A DNA stretch of 64,000 nucleotides from Silanimonas sp. (lineage in GTDB: Bacteria; Pseudomonadota; Gammaproteobacteria; Xanthomonadales; Xanthomonadaceae): NCBI RefSeq assembly GCF_027530345.1, contig NZ_JAPZQK010000018.1, positions 233,120-297,119 of the forward strand, written 5' to 3'. The position numbers and the translations under genes were made by a program. Below the pieces are notes generated by a model. The model was not told where the DNA came from, searched no databases, and saw only the letters and a program-made list of their open reading frames with translations. Every line of letters begins with the position of its first letter. Position 1 is the stretch's first letter. Below, piece after piece: positions 29,956 to 36,904 of this stretch.

Positions 29956-29961
29956 ATCCTA
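29956..29961 (-). promoter_or_regulatory. -10-like TAGGAT exactly 6 nt before the kinase ATG
   Basis: On the minus strand the order is TAGGAT, GCCTCG, ATG at 29949. This is the same spacing as at 14553, 20884, 36893 and 36858. AGGAT could also be read as a weak ribosome site, so both interpretations are open. Confidence 0.35.
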
Positions 29962-30030
29962 AACGCCCAGCCCCCCCCTTCCGCACCCCCGAAAGTCACC
30001 CCGCGGGGCGAAGGCGGCCGGGGGGCATGC

Positions 30031-30036
30031 GATACT
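30031..30036 (+). promoter_or_regulatory. Putative -10 box (GATACT) for the GNAT-min transcript
   Basis: TGCGATACT combines a TGN extension with the hexamer GATACT, 40 bp before the GNAT start, leaving room for the strong ribosome site GGAGGAAAGGA. The min genes follow without another obvious promoter. Confidence 0.4.
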
Positions 30037-30076
30037 GGCGGCTTCACCGAGACCCGGCCTGCCCCGGAGGAAAGGA

Positions 30077-30676
30077 ATGCCGTTCCAGATCCGCGATGTG
30101 CGCGAACACGAGCTGGACCTCGTGGTGGCGCTCAACAACTCGGCGGGGCCTTCGATCCTGCCGATGGACGCGGAAAAGGCCCGCTTCTTCTGGGAACACG
30201 CCGACTACTTCCGCGTGATCGAGCAGGACGACGCCATCACCGGCTTCCTCGTCGGGTTCAGCGACCTGGCCCCGCATGACAGCCCGAACTTCCGCTGGTT
30301 CCGGGAACGGCACCGCAATTTCCTCTACATCGACCGCATCGTCATCGCCGCCGCCCGCCGCGGTGGTGGCCGCGGCCGTGCCTTCTACGCCGACGCGATG
30401 AGCTTCGCCGAGCCGCGCTGGGCCCACCTCTGTTGCGAGGTGTTCCTCGGCGTGAGCTATGACCCGGCCCTGCTCTTCCACGGCGCCTTCGGCTTCCGCG
30501 AGGTCGGCCAGCAGACGATGGAAGGCACGGGCCTCCGCGCCTGCATGCTGATGAAGGACCTCGGCAGCCACGCGTGGATCGCCGAAACCTACGGCGGCAC
30601 GCTTCCCGACGAACCCTGGCTGGCCCCACGCCGCGGCCCGGCGCACCCCGCCATCGCCCGCAACACCGGAACCTGA
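30077..30676 (+). CDS. GNAT-family N-acetyltransferase
   Basis: This 199-residue protein shows the GNAT fold: an N-terminal strand IRDVREHELD, a central YIDRIVIAAARRGGGRGRAF segment (V/I-x-x-x-x-R-G-x-G-x-G/A acetyl-CoA loop in a modified form), and a late FGFREVGQQ strand. The acceptor is unknown. A very strong ribosome site (GGAGGAAAGGA) precedes the ATG. It is 4 bp from minC, so it probably shares the min transcript, a neighbourhood worth noting. Confidence 0.82.
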   Translation: MPFQIRDVREHELDLVVALNNSAGPSILPMDAEKARFFWEHADYFRVIEQDDAITGFLVGFSDLAPHDSPNFRWFRERHRNFLYIDRIVIAAARRGGGRGRAFYADAMSFAEPRWAHLCCEVFLGVSYDPALLFHGAFGFREVGQQTMEGTGLRACMLMKDLGSHAWIAETYGGTLPDEPWLAPRRGPAHPAIARNTGT

Positions 30677-30679
30677 CGC

Positions 30680-31477
30680 ATGGCGACACCGCACCCCGCC
30701 GACCTCCCCAACTACGAACAGGCTGGCGAACTGAAGTTCGGCCAGGTCGGCATCGCCAACCTGCGCATCCGCACCCTCGATGTCGCGCAGCTCGCGGCGG
30801 AAATGCGCGAGCGTGTCGAACGCGCTCCGAAGCTCTTCGCCCGCGCCGCGGTGATCCTCGATTTCGGCGGCCTGATGCAGTTGCCCGACGACGCCACCGC
30901 CAAGGCGCTGGTCGCCGCGCTCGAGGGCGCCGGGGTGCATGCGGTCGCACTGGCCTACGGCACGCCCGAGAACGACGCACTCGCCGAGCGCCTCGGCCTG
31001 CCGGTGCTGGCCAAGTTCCGCTCCCAGTACGAGCGCGCGGGAGAAACGCCTGCCCCGGAACCCCGCGCGGCCGAACGCCCCGCCGCCTCGCCGCCGGCTC
31101 GCGAAGTCGCAGCGCCACCGGCACCGGCACCGGTGGCGGAGGCCGAGCCCGGCCTCGTCCACGCCCTGCCCGTCCGCTCCGGCCAGCAGGTCTTCGCCGC
31201 ACACCGCGACCTCACCGTGCTCGCGCCGATCGGTGCCGGCGCGGAAGTGGTGGCCGACGGCTCCATCCACGTCTACGGCGCGCTACGCGGCCGCGCGCTG
31301 GCCGGCGCCTCGGGCTTCACCGGCGCCCGCATCTTCTGCCGCGAGTTCCACGCCGAGCTCGTGGCCATCGCCGGGCAGTACAAAGTGCTCGACGACGTGC
31401 CCAAGGCCCTGCACGGCAAGGCCGTGCAGATCTGGCTCGACAACAACGACATCCTGCAAATCCAGCCGCTGGCCTGA
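30680..31477 (+). CDS. minC: Septum-site inhibitor MinC
   Basis: MinC inhibits FtsZ polymerisation and is carried by MinD to the poles, keeping division at midcell. The N-terminal MinC domain spans about residues 10-110, then a Pro/Ala-rich linker, then the C-terminal beta-helix (about 165-265; [23 protein letters not shown]). That last motif binds MinD and FtsZ. The length is 265 residues, slightly above E. coli because of the linker. It is the first gene of minCDE. Confidence 0.95.
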   Translation: MATPHPADLPNYEQAGELKFGQVGIANLRIRTLDVAQLAAEMRERVERAPKLFARAAVILDFGGLMQLPDDATAKALVAALEGAGVHAVALAYGTPENDALAERLGLPVLAKFRSQYERAGETPAPEPRAAERPAASPPAREVAAPPAPAPVAEAEPGLVHALPVRSGQQVFAAHRDLTVLAPIGAGAEVVADGSIHVYGALRGRALAGASGFTGARIFCREFHAELVAIAGQYKVLDDVPKALHGKAVQIWLDNNDILQIQPLA

Positions 31478-31504
31478 CGGCCACACAAAGACGGAGAAAC
31501 GACC

Positions 31505-32314
31505 TTGGCGGAAATCCTCGTAGTCACCTCGGGCAAGGGCGGCGTCGGCAAGACGACCACCTCGGCCAGCATCGCGATGGGCCTCGCCCGAGCCGGCAAG
31601 AAGACCGCGGTCATCGACTTCGACGTCGGCCTGCGCAACCTCGACCTGATCATGGGCTGCGAGCGTCGCGTGGTGTACGACTTCGTCAACGTCGTGCACG
31701 GCGAGGCCTCGCTGAAGCAGGCGCTGATCAAGGACAAGCGCTTCGACAACCTCTACGTGCTCGCCGCCTCGCAGACCCGAGACAAGGATGCGCTGACGAA
31801 GGAAGGCGTCGAGAAGGTGCTGAAGGACCTCGCCGACGACGGTTTCGACTTCATCGTCTGTGATTCCCCGGCCGGCATCGAGAAAGGCGCGTTTCTGGCC
31901 ATGTATTTCGCCGACCGCGCGCTCGTCGTCGTGAACCCGGAAGTGTCCTCGGTGCGCGACTCCGACCGCATCCTCGGCCTGCTGCAGAGCAAGACGAAGA
32001 AGGCCGAGGCCGGCGAGCGCATCCAGGAGCACCTGCTGCTGACCCGCTACAACCCGGAACGCGTCGAGAAGGGCGAGATGCTTTCGATCGGCGACGTCGA
32101 GGAGATCCTCGGCCTCAAGGTGATCGGCGTCATCCCGGAATCGCCGGACGTGCTGCAGGCCTCGAACTCCGGCAACCCGGTCATCCTCGACGAGCAAAGC
32201 AACGCCGGCATCGCCTATACCGACGCCATCGCCCGCCTGCTCGGCGAGGAGCGCCCGATGCGTTTCACCACGGCCGAGAAGAAAGGCTTCTTCGCCAAGA
32301 TCTTCGGGGGCTGA
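31505..32314 (+). CDS. minD: Septum-site ATPase MinD
   Basis: MinD is a ParA-like ATPase that binds the membrane when ATP-bound and oscillates with MinE. The deviant Walker A is KGGVGKTTT, with signature Lys11 and Lys16. The [10 protein letters not shown] motif and a C-terminal amphipathic membrane helix ([11 protein letters not shown]) are present. The length of 269 residues is normal. The start is TTG at 31505, fixed by the conserved [14 protein letters not shown]-terminus, after GGAGAAACGACC. Confidence 0.97.
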   Translation: MAEILVVTSGKGGVGKTTTSASIAMGLARAGKKTAVIDFDVGLRNLDLIMGCERRVVYDFVNVVHGEASLKQALIKDKRFDNLYVLAASQTRDKDALTKEGVEKVLKDLADDGFDFIVCDSPAGIEKGAFLAMYFADRALVVVNPEVSSVRDSDRILGLLQSKTKKAEAGERIQEHLLLTRYNPERVEKGEMLSIGDVEEILGLKVIGVIPESPDVLQASNSGNPVILDEQSNAGIAYTDAIARLLGEERPMRFTTAEKKGFFAKIFGG

Positions 32315-32315
32315 C

Positions 32316-32573
32316 ATGGGCCTGTTCGATTTCCTGACGGGCAAGAAGCCCGCAACCGCCAACCTCGCGAAGGAGCGCCTGCGCATCATCGTCGCGCAGG
32401 AGCGCAGCACCCGCGGCGGCCCCGACTACCTGCCCCTGCTGCAGCGCGAGCTGCTCGAGGTGATCCGCAAGTACGTCAACGTCGACGTCGACGCGGTGAA
32501 GGTCGATCTGGTGAAGGACGGCGAGCACGACGTGCTCGACATCTCCGTCTCGCTGCCGGAAAAGAACGGCTGA
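32316..32573 (+). CDS. minE: Cell-division topological specificity factor MinE
   Basis: MinE stimulates MinD ATPase and drives the pole-to-pole oscillation. The 85-residue protein has the N-terminal membrane/MinD-binding helix (MGLFDFLTG, then [13 protein letters not shown]) and a C-terminal dimerisation domain. It starts one base after the minD stop. Confidence 0.96.
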   Translation: MGLFDFLTGKKPATANLAKERLRIIVAQERSTRGGPDYLPLLQRELLEVIRKYVNVDVDAVKVDLVKDGEHDVLDISVSLPEKNG

Positions 32574-32579
32574 GGAGGT

Positions 32580-32600
32580 CCCCGCGGCCCAGCCGCGGGG
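32580..32600 (+). terminator. Hairpin between minE and the HExxH gene
   Basis: Arms 32580-32588 (CCCCGCGGC) and 32592-32600 (GCCGCGGGG) pair perfectly over 9 bp with a 3-base loop, 7 bp after minE. No T-run follows. The next gene starts 8 bp further on, so the hairpin could terminate, attenuate or simply protect the min mRNA 3' end. Confidence 0.45.
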
Positions 32601-32607
32601 TGGCGCG

Positions 32608-33132
32608 ATGTCGGAAGCTACGATGCGACAGGCGACGAGCGTGCTCACCCTCGCCGACATCGGCTGGGTGGGCCCCGCCGCCCTGCTCGCCCGCTTCGGC
32701 CTTGAACTGGTCGAGGTCGAGCCGGGCGAGCCCATCCCCGGCAGCTACTGGGGTGACGCCGAGGCCGGGATCATCGGTTCCCGCGTGCATGCGCGCGACG
32801 ACACACCGGTGCATTCCCTGCTGCATGAGGCCGGGCACCTGATGGTGATGCCGCCCGAGCGCCGCGCCGCCGTGCACACCGATGCCGGTGACACCCAGCG
32901 CGACGAAGACGCCGTGTGCTACCTGCAGTTGTTGCTGGCCGACGCCCTGCCAGGCTTCGGCCGGGAGCGCGCCTTCGCCGACATGGACGCCTGGGGCTAC
33001 ACCTTCCGCCTGGGTTCGGCGAAGGCCTGGTTCGAGGGCGATGCCGAGGATGCCGCCGCGCACCTGGCGTCGCTCCCGCACCTCCACGGCCTGCTGCCCA
33101 CCGTGATGGCAGCGGACACGAGAGCGGCGTAG
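32608..33132 (+). CDS. Small HExxH zinc-protease-like protein of unknown function
   Basis: The 174-residue protein carries His73-Glu74-x-x-His77 (LLHEAGHLMVM), the zinc and catalytic motif of zincin peptidases, and downstream acidic residues (QRDEDAVCYLQ) where a third ligand could lie. There is no signal peptide or membrane segment, so it is cytoplasmic. I do not recognise a named family; similar HEAGH proteins are annotated only as hypothetical in xanthomonads. It follows minE by 34 bp across a hairpin. Confidence 0.7.
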   Translation: MSEATMRQATSVLTLADIGWVGPAALLARFGLELVEVEPGEPIPGSYWGDAEAGIIGSRVHARDDTPVHSLLHEAGHLMVMPPERRAAVHTDAGDTQRDEDAVCYLQLLLADALPGFGRERAFADMDAWGYTFRLGSAKAWFEGDAEDAAAHLASLPHLHGLLPTVMAADTRAA

Positions 33133-33194
33133 GGTTGGCGCCGGACGCCGAGGGACCTCGTCCCCCCGACGAGGCGGCGTCCGGGGAGTCTCCA

Positions 33195-33584
33195 ATGAAA
33201 TTCTGGATCGGAGGGGCCGCGATCGCGCTGGCCCAAGTCGTCGTCGCGGCCGATGCGCCGCCGGCGATCGGCAGCATCGAGCCCGCAACCTTGGTGCAGC
33301 AGCTCGACCGCAACACCAATGGTTGCCTCGACCTCGAGGAGGGGCGGAACTACACCAGCCGTCGCTTCCACCTGCTCGATAGCAACGGCGACAACGTGCT
33401 CGATGCCAACGAAGCCCCGCCGTTGCCGGGCGAACCGAGCGCGGCGCGGCCGATCGGCATCGACGCCTGGCAGGACGCCTATACGGCGCGCTTCACCTCG
33501 TTCGACGCGGACAACAGCGGCTGCCTGAGCGCCGAGGAAATCACCCAAGGCCGCGCGGCCGCCGCCGCGGGAGGTGCCCGATGA
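33195..33584 (+). CDS. Secreted EF-hand protein
   Basis: A signal peptide (to about residue 19, VVA-AD) is followed by three EF-hand loops starting at Asp38 (DRNTNGCLDLEE), Asp62 (DSNGDNVLDANE) and Asp104 (DADNSGCLSAEE). Each keeps the 1-3-5-7-12 ligand pattern with glutamate at 12, so calcium binding in the periplasm is likely. Positions 44 and 110 are cysteines at equivalent loop positions and might form a disulfide. The length is 129 residues. The stop overlaps the DUF3011 gene start (ATGA). Confidence 0.82.
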   Translation: MKFWIGGAAIALAQVVVAADAPPAIGSIEPATLVQQLDRNTNGCLDLEEGRNYTSRRFHLLDSNGDNVLDANEAPPLPGEPSAARPIGIDAWQDAYTARFTSFDADNSGCLSAEEITQGRAAAAAGGAR

Positions 33585-34213
33585 ATCGCATGTTCCCCGC
33601 CCTCCTTCTCGCCGCTGCGGCGCTGTTCGGATCGACGTCGGCCGAGGCCAGCACGACGATCCGCTGCGAATCCACCGACGGGCGCTGGAAAGCCTGCAGC
33701 GTGGACACCTACGGCGGTGTCACGCTGGCCCGCCAGCTGAGCCGCGCCGGCTGCTGGCAAGGCGACACCTGGGGCTACGACCGCAACCGTATCTGGGTGA
33801 CGAACGGCTGTCGGGCCGAGTTCCGCGTTGGCGGAAGCCGTCCTTCCTCATCCTCCGGCAACAACAATGGGGCCCTCGCCGGTGCGCTGATCATGGGGGC
33901 CATCGCGGGCGCCGTGATCGCCAACCACAACGACCATGACCGCGACGATGATCGGCGACCGGACTGCGGCCCGCGCGGCTGCGGCGATGGCTGGGGTGGC
34001 GGCGGCTGGAGCGGCGGGGCGGAGCGCCACTTCACCTGCGAATCGCAGGGCGGGCGGATGACCTGGTGCCGCCAGACGGTCAGCCGCCGCGAGCACATCG
34101 AGCTGACGCGCCAGCTCAGCCGAGGTGACTGCCAGTACGGGCGCACTTGGGGCGTCGATCGCGGCGAAGTCTGGGTGGACCAGGGCTGCCGGGCAGAGTT
34201 CGTCATCTACTGA
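33581..34213 (+). CDS. Secreted protein with two DUF3011 repeats
   Basis: After a signal peptide (cleavage near AEA-ST) there are two copies of the DUF3011 module (about residues 26-82 and 150-208). Each has the pattern C-E-S-x-x-G-R-x-x-x-C, QLSR, C, and GCRAEF. Between them lie a hydrophobic glycine/alanine segment (GALIMGAIAGAVIA) and an Asp/His-rich stretch (NHNDHDRDDD). Function is unknown. The length is 210 residues. It is coupled to the EF-hand gene, suggesting a joint envelope role. Confidence 0.8.
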   Translation: MNRMFPALLLAAAALFGSTSAEASTTIRCESTDGRWKACSVDTYGGVTLARQLSRAGCWQGDTWGYDRNRIWVTNGCRAEFRVGGSRPSSSSGNNNGALAGALIMGAIAGAVIANHNDHDRDDDRRPDCGPRGCGDGWGGGGWSGGAERHFTCESQGGRMTWCRQTVSRREHIELTRQLSRGDCQYGRTWGVDRGEVWVDQGCRAEFVIY

Positions 34214-34219
34214 CGAGAC

Positions 34220-34249
34220 AGCGGCGCGCGACGCTGGTCGCGCGCCGCT
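34220..34249 (+). terminator. 13-bp perfect hairpin after the DUF3011 gene
   Basis: Arms 34220-34232 (AGCGGCGCGCGAC) and 34237-34249 (GTCGCGCGCCGCT) pair without mismatch around GCTG, 6 bp after the stop. CCGGCGGG follows, not a T-run. It is very stable and positioned as a terminator. Confidence 0.55.
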
Positions 34250-34289
34250 CCGGCGGGCCATCATCGGGGTCCTCGATGCGGACGCCACC

Positions 34290-35216
34290 ATGGCCCTTCA
34301 TGAATCCTCCGGGCGCTGGCGCCTCGGGCTGCTGCTGGCCCTCGTCACCGCCGGCTGCTGGGCGACGTTACCCGTCGCCCTCAAGCTCACGCTCGAACAG
34401 GTCGATGCGATCACCCTGACGTGGTTCCGCTTCCTCGTGGCGGCCGGCGTCATGGGCGCGTGGCTGGCGGCGCGCCGAGGATTCCCGGCGTTCCGCACGC
34501 TCTCGGGCAAGCACTGGGCGATGCTGCTGCTCGCCGGGCTGATGCTTCTTGGGAACTACGTCTTCTACCTGCTGGGCGTTCAGTACACGACGCCGGCGAA
34601 CGCGCAGCTGATCATCCAGTTGGCGCCACTGCTGATGGCGCTCGGCGGCATCGTCGTCTTCAAGGAGCGCTTCGCCGCCGCGCAGTGGCTCGGGCTCGCG
34701 GTGATCGTCGTTGGCCTCGGCCTGTTCTTCGGCGAGCAGAACGCCAGCCATGGCGGCGACTATGCCTTGGGCGCGAGCCTCGTCGTGCTCGCGGCGGTGG
34801 TCTGGGCGGTGTACGCCCTGCTGCAGAAGCAGCTGCTGGTCCAGCTCTCTTCGCCGGCCATCCTCGGCGCCATCTACGCGCTGGCCGCGCTGCTGCTGTG
34901 GCCGTTCGCCGCACCTTCGGTGCTGCTGGAGCTCGACGCCTTGCACGCTTTGCTGCTCGGGTACTGCGCGCTCAACACGCTGGTCGCCTACGGCGCCTTC
35001 GCCGAAGCGCTGGCGCACTGGGAGGCCTCGCGGGTGTCGGCAATCCTCGCCACGACGCCGATCCTCTGCGTTGGCGCCGTGGCGGGTGTGCACGCTTTCT
35101 GGCCGACACTCATCGAGGCCGAACAGCTCGGCGCGATGGGCTGGGCCGGCGCCCTGCTGGTGCTGGCCGGCTCGGCGGCCGCGAGCCTGCTCGCGGCGCG
35201 CAAAGCGCGGGGCTGA
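34290..35216 (+). CDS. EamA-type (drug/metabolite) inner-membrane transporter
   Basis: The 308-residue protein has ten hydrophobic segments arranged as two EamA repeats, as in RhaT/YdcZ-like DMT exporters. The first repeat ends near VIVVGLGLFFGEQ. The conserved PANAQLIIQLAPLL and KERF motifs lie in the first half, and SAILATTPILCV in the second. The substrate is unknown; family members export amino acids, metabolites or drugs. I use the ATG at 34290 (MALHESSGRWR); the frame is open further upstream without family features. It is convergent with the YdcH gene. Confidence 0.85.
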   Translation: MALHESSGRWRLGLLLALVTAGCWATLPVALKLTLEQVDAITLTWFRFLVAAGVMGAWLAARRGFPAFRTLSGKHWAMLLLAGLMLLGNYVFYLLGVQYTTPANAQLIIQLAPLLMALGGIVVFKERFAAAQWLGLAVIVVGLGLFFGEQNASHGGDYALGASLVVLAAVVWAVYALLQKQLLVQLSSPAILGAIYALAALLLWPFAAPSVLLELDALHALLLGYCALNTLVAYGAFAEALAHWEASRVSAILATTPILCVGAVAGVHAFWPTLIEAEQLGAMGWAGALLVLAGSAAASLLAARKARG

Positions 35217-35253
35217 ACCGCCCTCGCTCCGACGGCGAAGGCGAACGCGCCGC

Positions 35254-35490
35254 TCAGGCCTCGAGCATCGTCGCGATCTGGTCCTTCAGCGCGAGTCGCT
35301 GGCGACGCAGCATCGACTCGTGCTCCTCGGTGACGACCTCCGCCCGGGACTCGGCGCGATGGATGGCGCGATTCACCTCGTGGTACTCGTCGCAAAGACG
35401 GGCGAAATGGGCATTCGTACCCTTGAGGTCGTGCATGCGGACGACGTGGGCGGGGAATTCGACCGCGAGCTCGTGCGGGGTATGGGACAT
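35254..35490 (-). CDS. YdcH-family (DUF465) small coiled-coil protein
   Basis: This 78-residue helical protein contains the DUF465 core (LKGTNAHFARLCDEYHEVNRAI and LRRQRLALKDQIATML). The fold is a short antiparallel coiled coil; members are abundant in Proteobacteria without a defined role. The start is the ATG at 35490, preceded by AGGAG at good spacing; an ATG 30 bp upstream is less likely. A palindrome resembling a CRP/FNR-family site lies upstream at 35547. Confidence 0.85.
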   Translation of the reverse strand: MSHTPHELAVEFPAHVVRMHDLKGTNAHFARLCDEYHEVNRAIHRAESRAEVVTEEHESMLRRQRLALKDQIATMLEA

Positions 35491-35546
35491 GGGCAGCTCC
35501 TGCATTGGGGTTCGGAGCGATGTTCCTCCCATGGCTCGCCGTGACG

Positions 35547-35562
35547 ATTGACGGACGTCAAT
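35547..35562. promoter_or_regulatory. Palindrome ATTGACG-GA-CGTCAAT upstream of the YdcH gene
   Basis: Two 7-bp arms pair exactly around GA. The core TTGAC-N4-GTCAA has the half-site geometry of CRP/FNR-family operators (FNR itself prefers TTGAT-N4-ATCAA). It lies about 64 bp before the YdcH start, in the 138-bp gap between that gene and the bcr stop. The factor is unknown. Confidence 0.4.
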
Positions 35563-35628
35563 CCCGCGTCGGGTAGCTCGTGGCTTTTGAGGTTCCGTGC
35601 ATTGGCCGGCGGTTGGCCGCAGGGCTGA

Positions 35629-36846
35629 TCAGGCGAGGGCGACTGCGCGCCGCATCAGGTGCGCGTCCCCCCACCACCACAGGCCGAAGGCCACCACCGA
35701 CAGCACCGCCGCCGCGAGCGCGAGCAACAGCGGACTGGCCGAGAGCATCGGCGAAAGCAGGCCCGCCACGCCGGCCTGGAACATCAGCGAGAGGAAGGCC
35801 TGCATCGAGGAGGCACTCCCGCGCTGCGTCGGGTAGAGGTCGAGCAGCTGCAGCATCAGCTGCGGGAACACCAGCGCGACGCCGAAGCTCAGCAGCATCA
35901 GCGGAAGGATCGCCCACGGATAGACGTAGCCGGGCGCGAAGGCCGCATAGGCGAGGTTCGCCAGCGCCGCGACCAGACAACAGGCGAAACCGGCGCGCAC
36001 CATGGAACGTGCCGTGAATCGACCCGCGGCGCGCCCGGTCGCCCAAGCGCCCGCCAGCATGCCGCTGATCACCGGGACGAAGAACCAGCCGAAGTCCGCC
36101 TCGCCCATGCCGAGGTGGGTCATCACCACCACGGGCGCCGAGGCGATGTAGAGGAACAACGCCGCGAAATTCATCGTCGTCACCGCCACCAGCCAGACGA
36201 AGCGGCGGTGACGGAGCATGGCGACGTAGTTCCCCATCAACACGCCCGCGTCCAGCGGCAGGCGGCGCTCCGGCGGGTGCGTCTCCGGCAACAGGCGCCA
36301 CACCAGCGCCCCCAGCACCAGGCTCAGGGCGGCGAGGAACCAGAAGATCGCGTGCCAGTCGCCGAAACCGAGGATCCAGCCGCCGACGATCGGCGCGATG
36401 GCCGGCGCAATGCTGAAGATCATCGAGACCTGGCTCATCAACCGCTGCGCGTCCTCGCCGTCGAAGACGTCGCGGATCACGGCGCGGCCGACGATCATGC
36501 CGACGCCCGCGCAGAGGCCCTGGATGAAGCGGAACAACAGCAGGGTCGTGAGGTCGGTGCTCAGCGCACAGCCCACCGACGCCAGGCCGAACAGTGCGAT
36601 GCCCCAGAGGATTACCGGACGCCGCCCCACGGCATCCGAAATGGCGCCATGGAACAACGACATGAGGCCGTAGCCCAGCAGGTAGCTGCTGATCGTCTGC
36701 TGCACGGCCACCGGCGTGCTGTCCAGGTCCTCCGCCATCGCCCCGAAGGCCGGGAACACCGTGTCGATCGAGAAGGGGCCGAACATGGCCAGGGCCCCGA
36801 GCACGAAGGCGAGGCGTGCGCGGGACGCGGTGGCGGTCGAAGTCAT
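35629..36846 (-). CDS. Bcr/CflA-type multidrug efflux MFS transporter
   Basis: Twelve hydrophobic segments over 405 residues form an MFS transporter. Motif A is in the 2-3 loop (GAISDAVGRRPVILWG). FSIDTVFPAFGAMAEDL in helix 1 and RFIQGLCAGVGMIVGRAVIRD in helices 4-5 are the Bcr/CflA hallmarks. It should export drugs or small metabolites using the proton gradient. The ATG at 36846 has TAGAAT exactly 6 nt upstream and no ribosome site, so the mRNA may be leaderless. It is divergent from the ABC exporter. Confidence 0.92.
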   Translation of the reverse strand: MTSTATASRARLAFVLGALAMFGPFSIDTVFPAFGAMAEDLDSTPVAVQQTISSYLLGYGLMSLFHGAISDAVGRRPVILWGIALFGLASVGCALSTDLTTLLLFRFIQGLCAGVGMIVGRAVIRDVFDGEDAQRLMSQVSMIFSIAPAIAPIVGGWILGFGDWHAIFWFLAALSLVLGALVWRLLPETHPPERRLPLDAGVLMGNYVAMLRHRRFVWLVAVTTMNFAALFLYIASAPVVVMTHLGMGEADFGWFFVPVISGMLAGAWATGRAAGRFTARSMVRAGFACCLVAALANLAYAAFAPGYVYPWAILPLMLLSFGVALVFPQLMLQLLDLYPTQRGSASSMQAFLSLMFQAGVAGLLSPMLSASPLLLALAAAVLSVVAFGLWWWGDAHLMRRAVALA

Positions 36847-36852
36847 CGGTCA

Positions 36853-36858
36853 ATTCTA
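36853..36858 (-). promoter_or_regulatory. -10-like TAGAAT exactly 6 nt before the bcr-like ATG
   Basis: On the minus strand the order is TAGAAT, TGACCG, ATG at 36846. TAGAAT matches TATAAT at five of six positions. This spacing predicts a leaderless transcript. It faces the divergent GACAAT box at 36893. Confidence 0.5.
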
Positions 36859-36892
36859 CGGCGCTTCGTCGCCACGACGCCCCGGTGCACGC

Positions 36893-36898
36893 GACAAT
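36893..36898 (+). promoter_or_regulatory. -10-like GACAAT exactly 6 nt before the Atm1-type ATG
   Basis: GACAAT, then GCCCGG, then ATG at 36905. It has the same geometry as the divergent bcr promoter 34 bp away. No ribosome site precedes the ATG. Confidence 0.45.
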
Positions 36899-36904
36899 GC
36901 CCGG

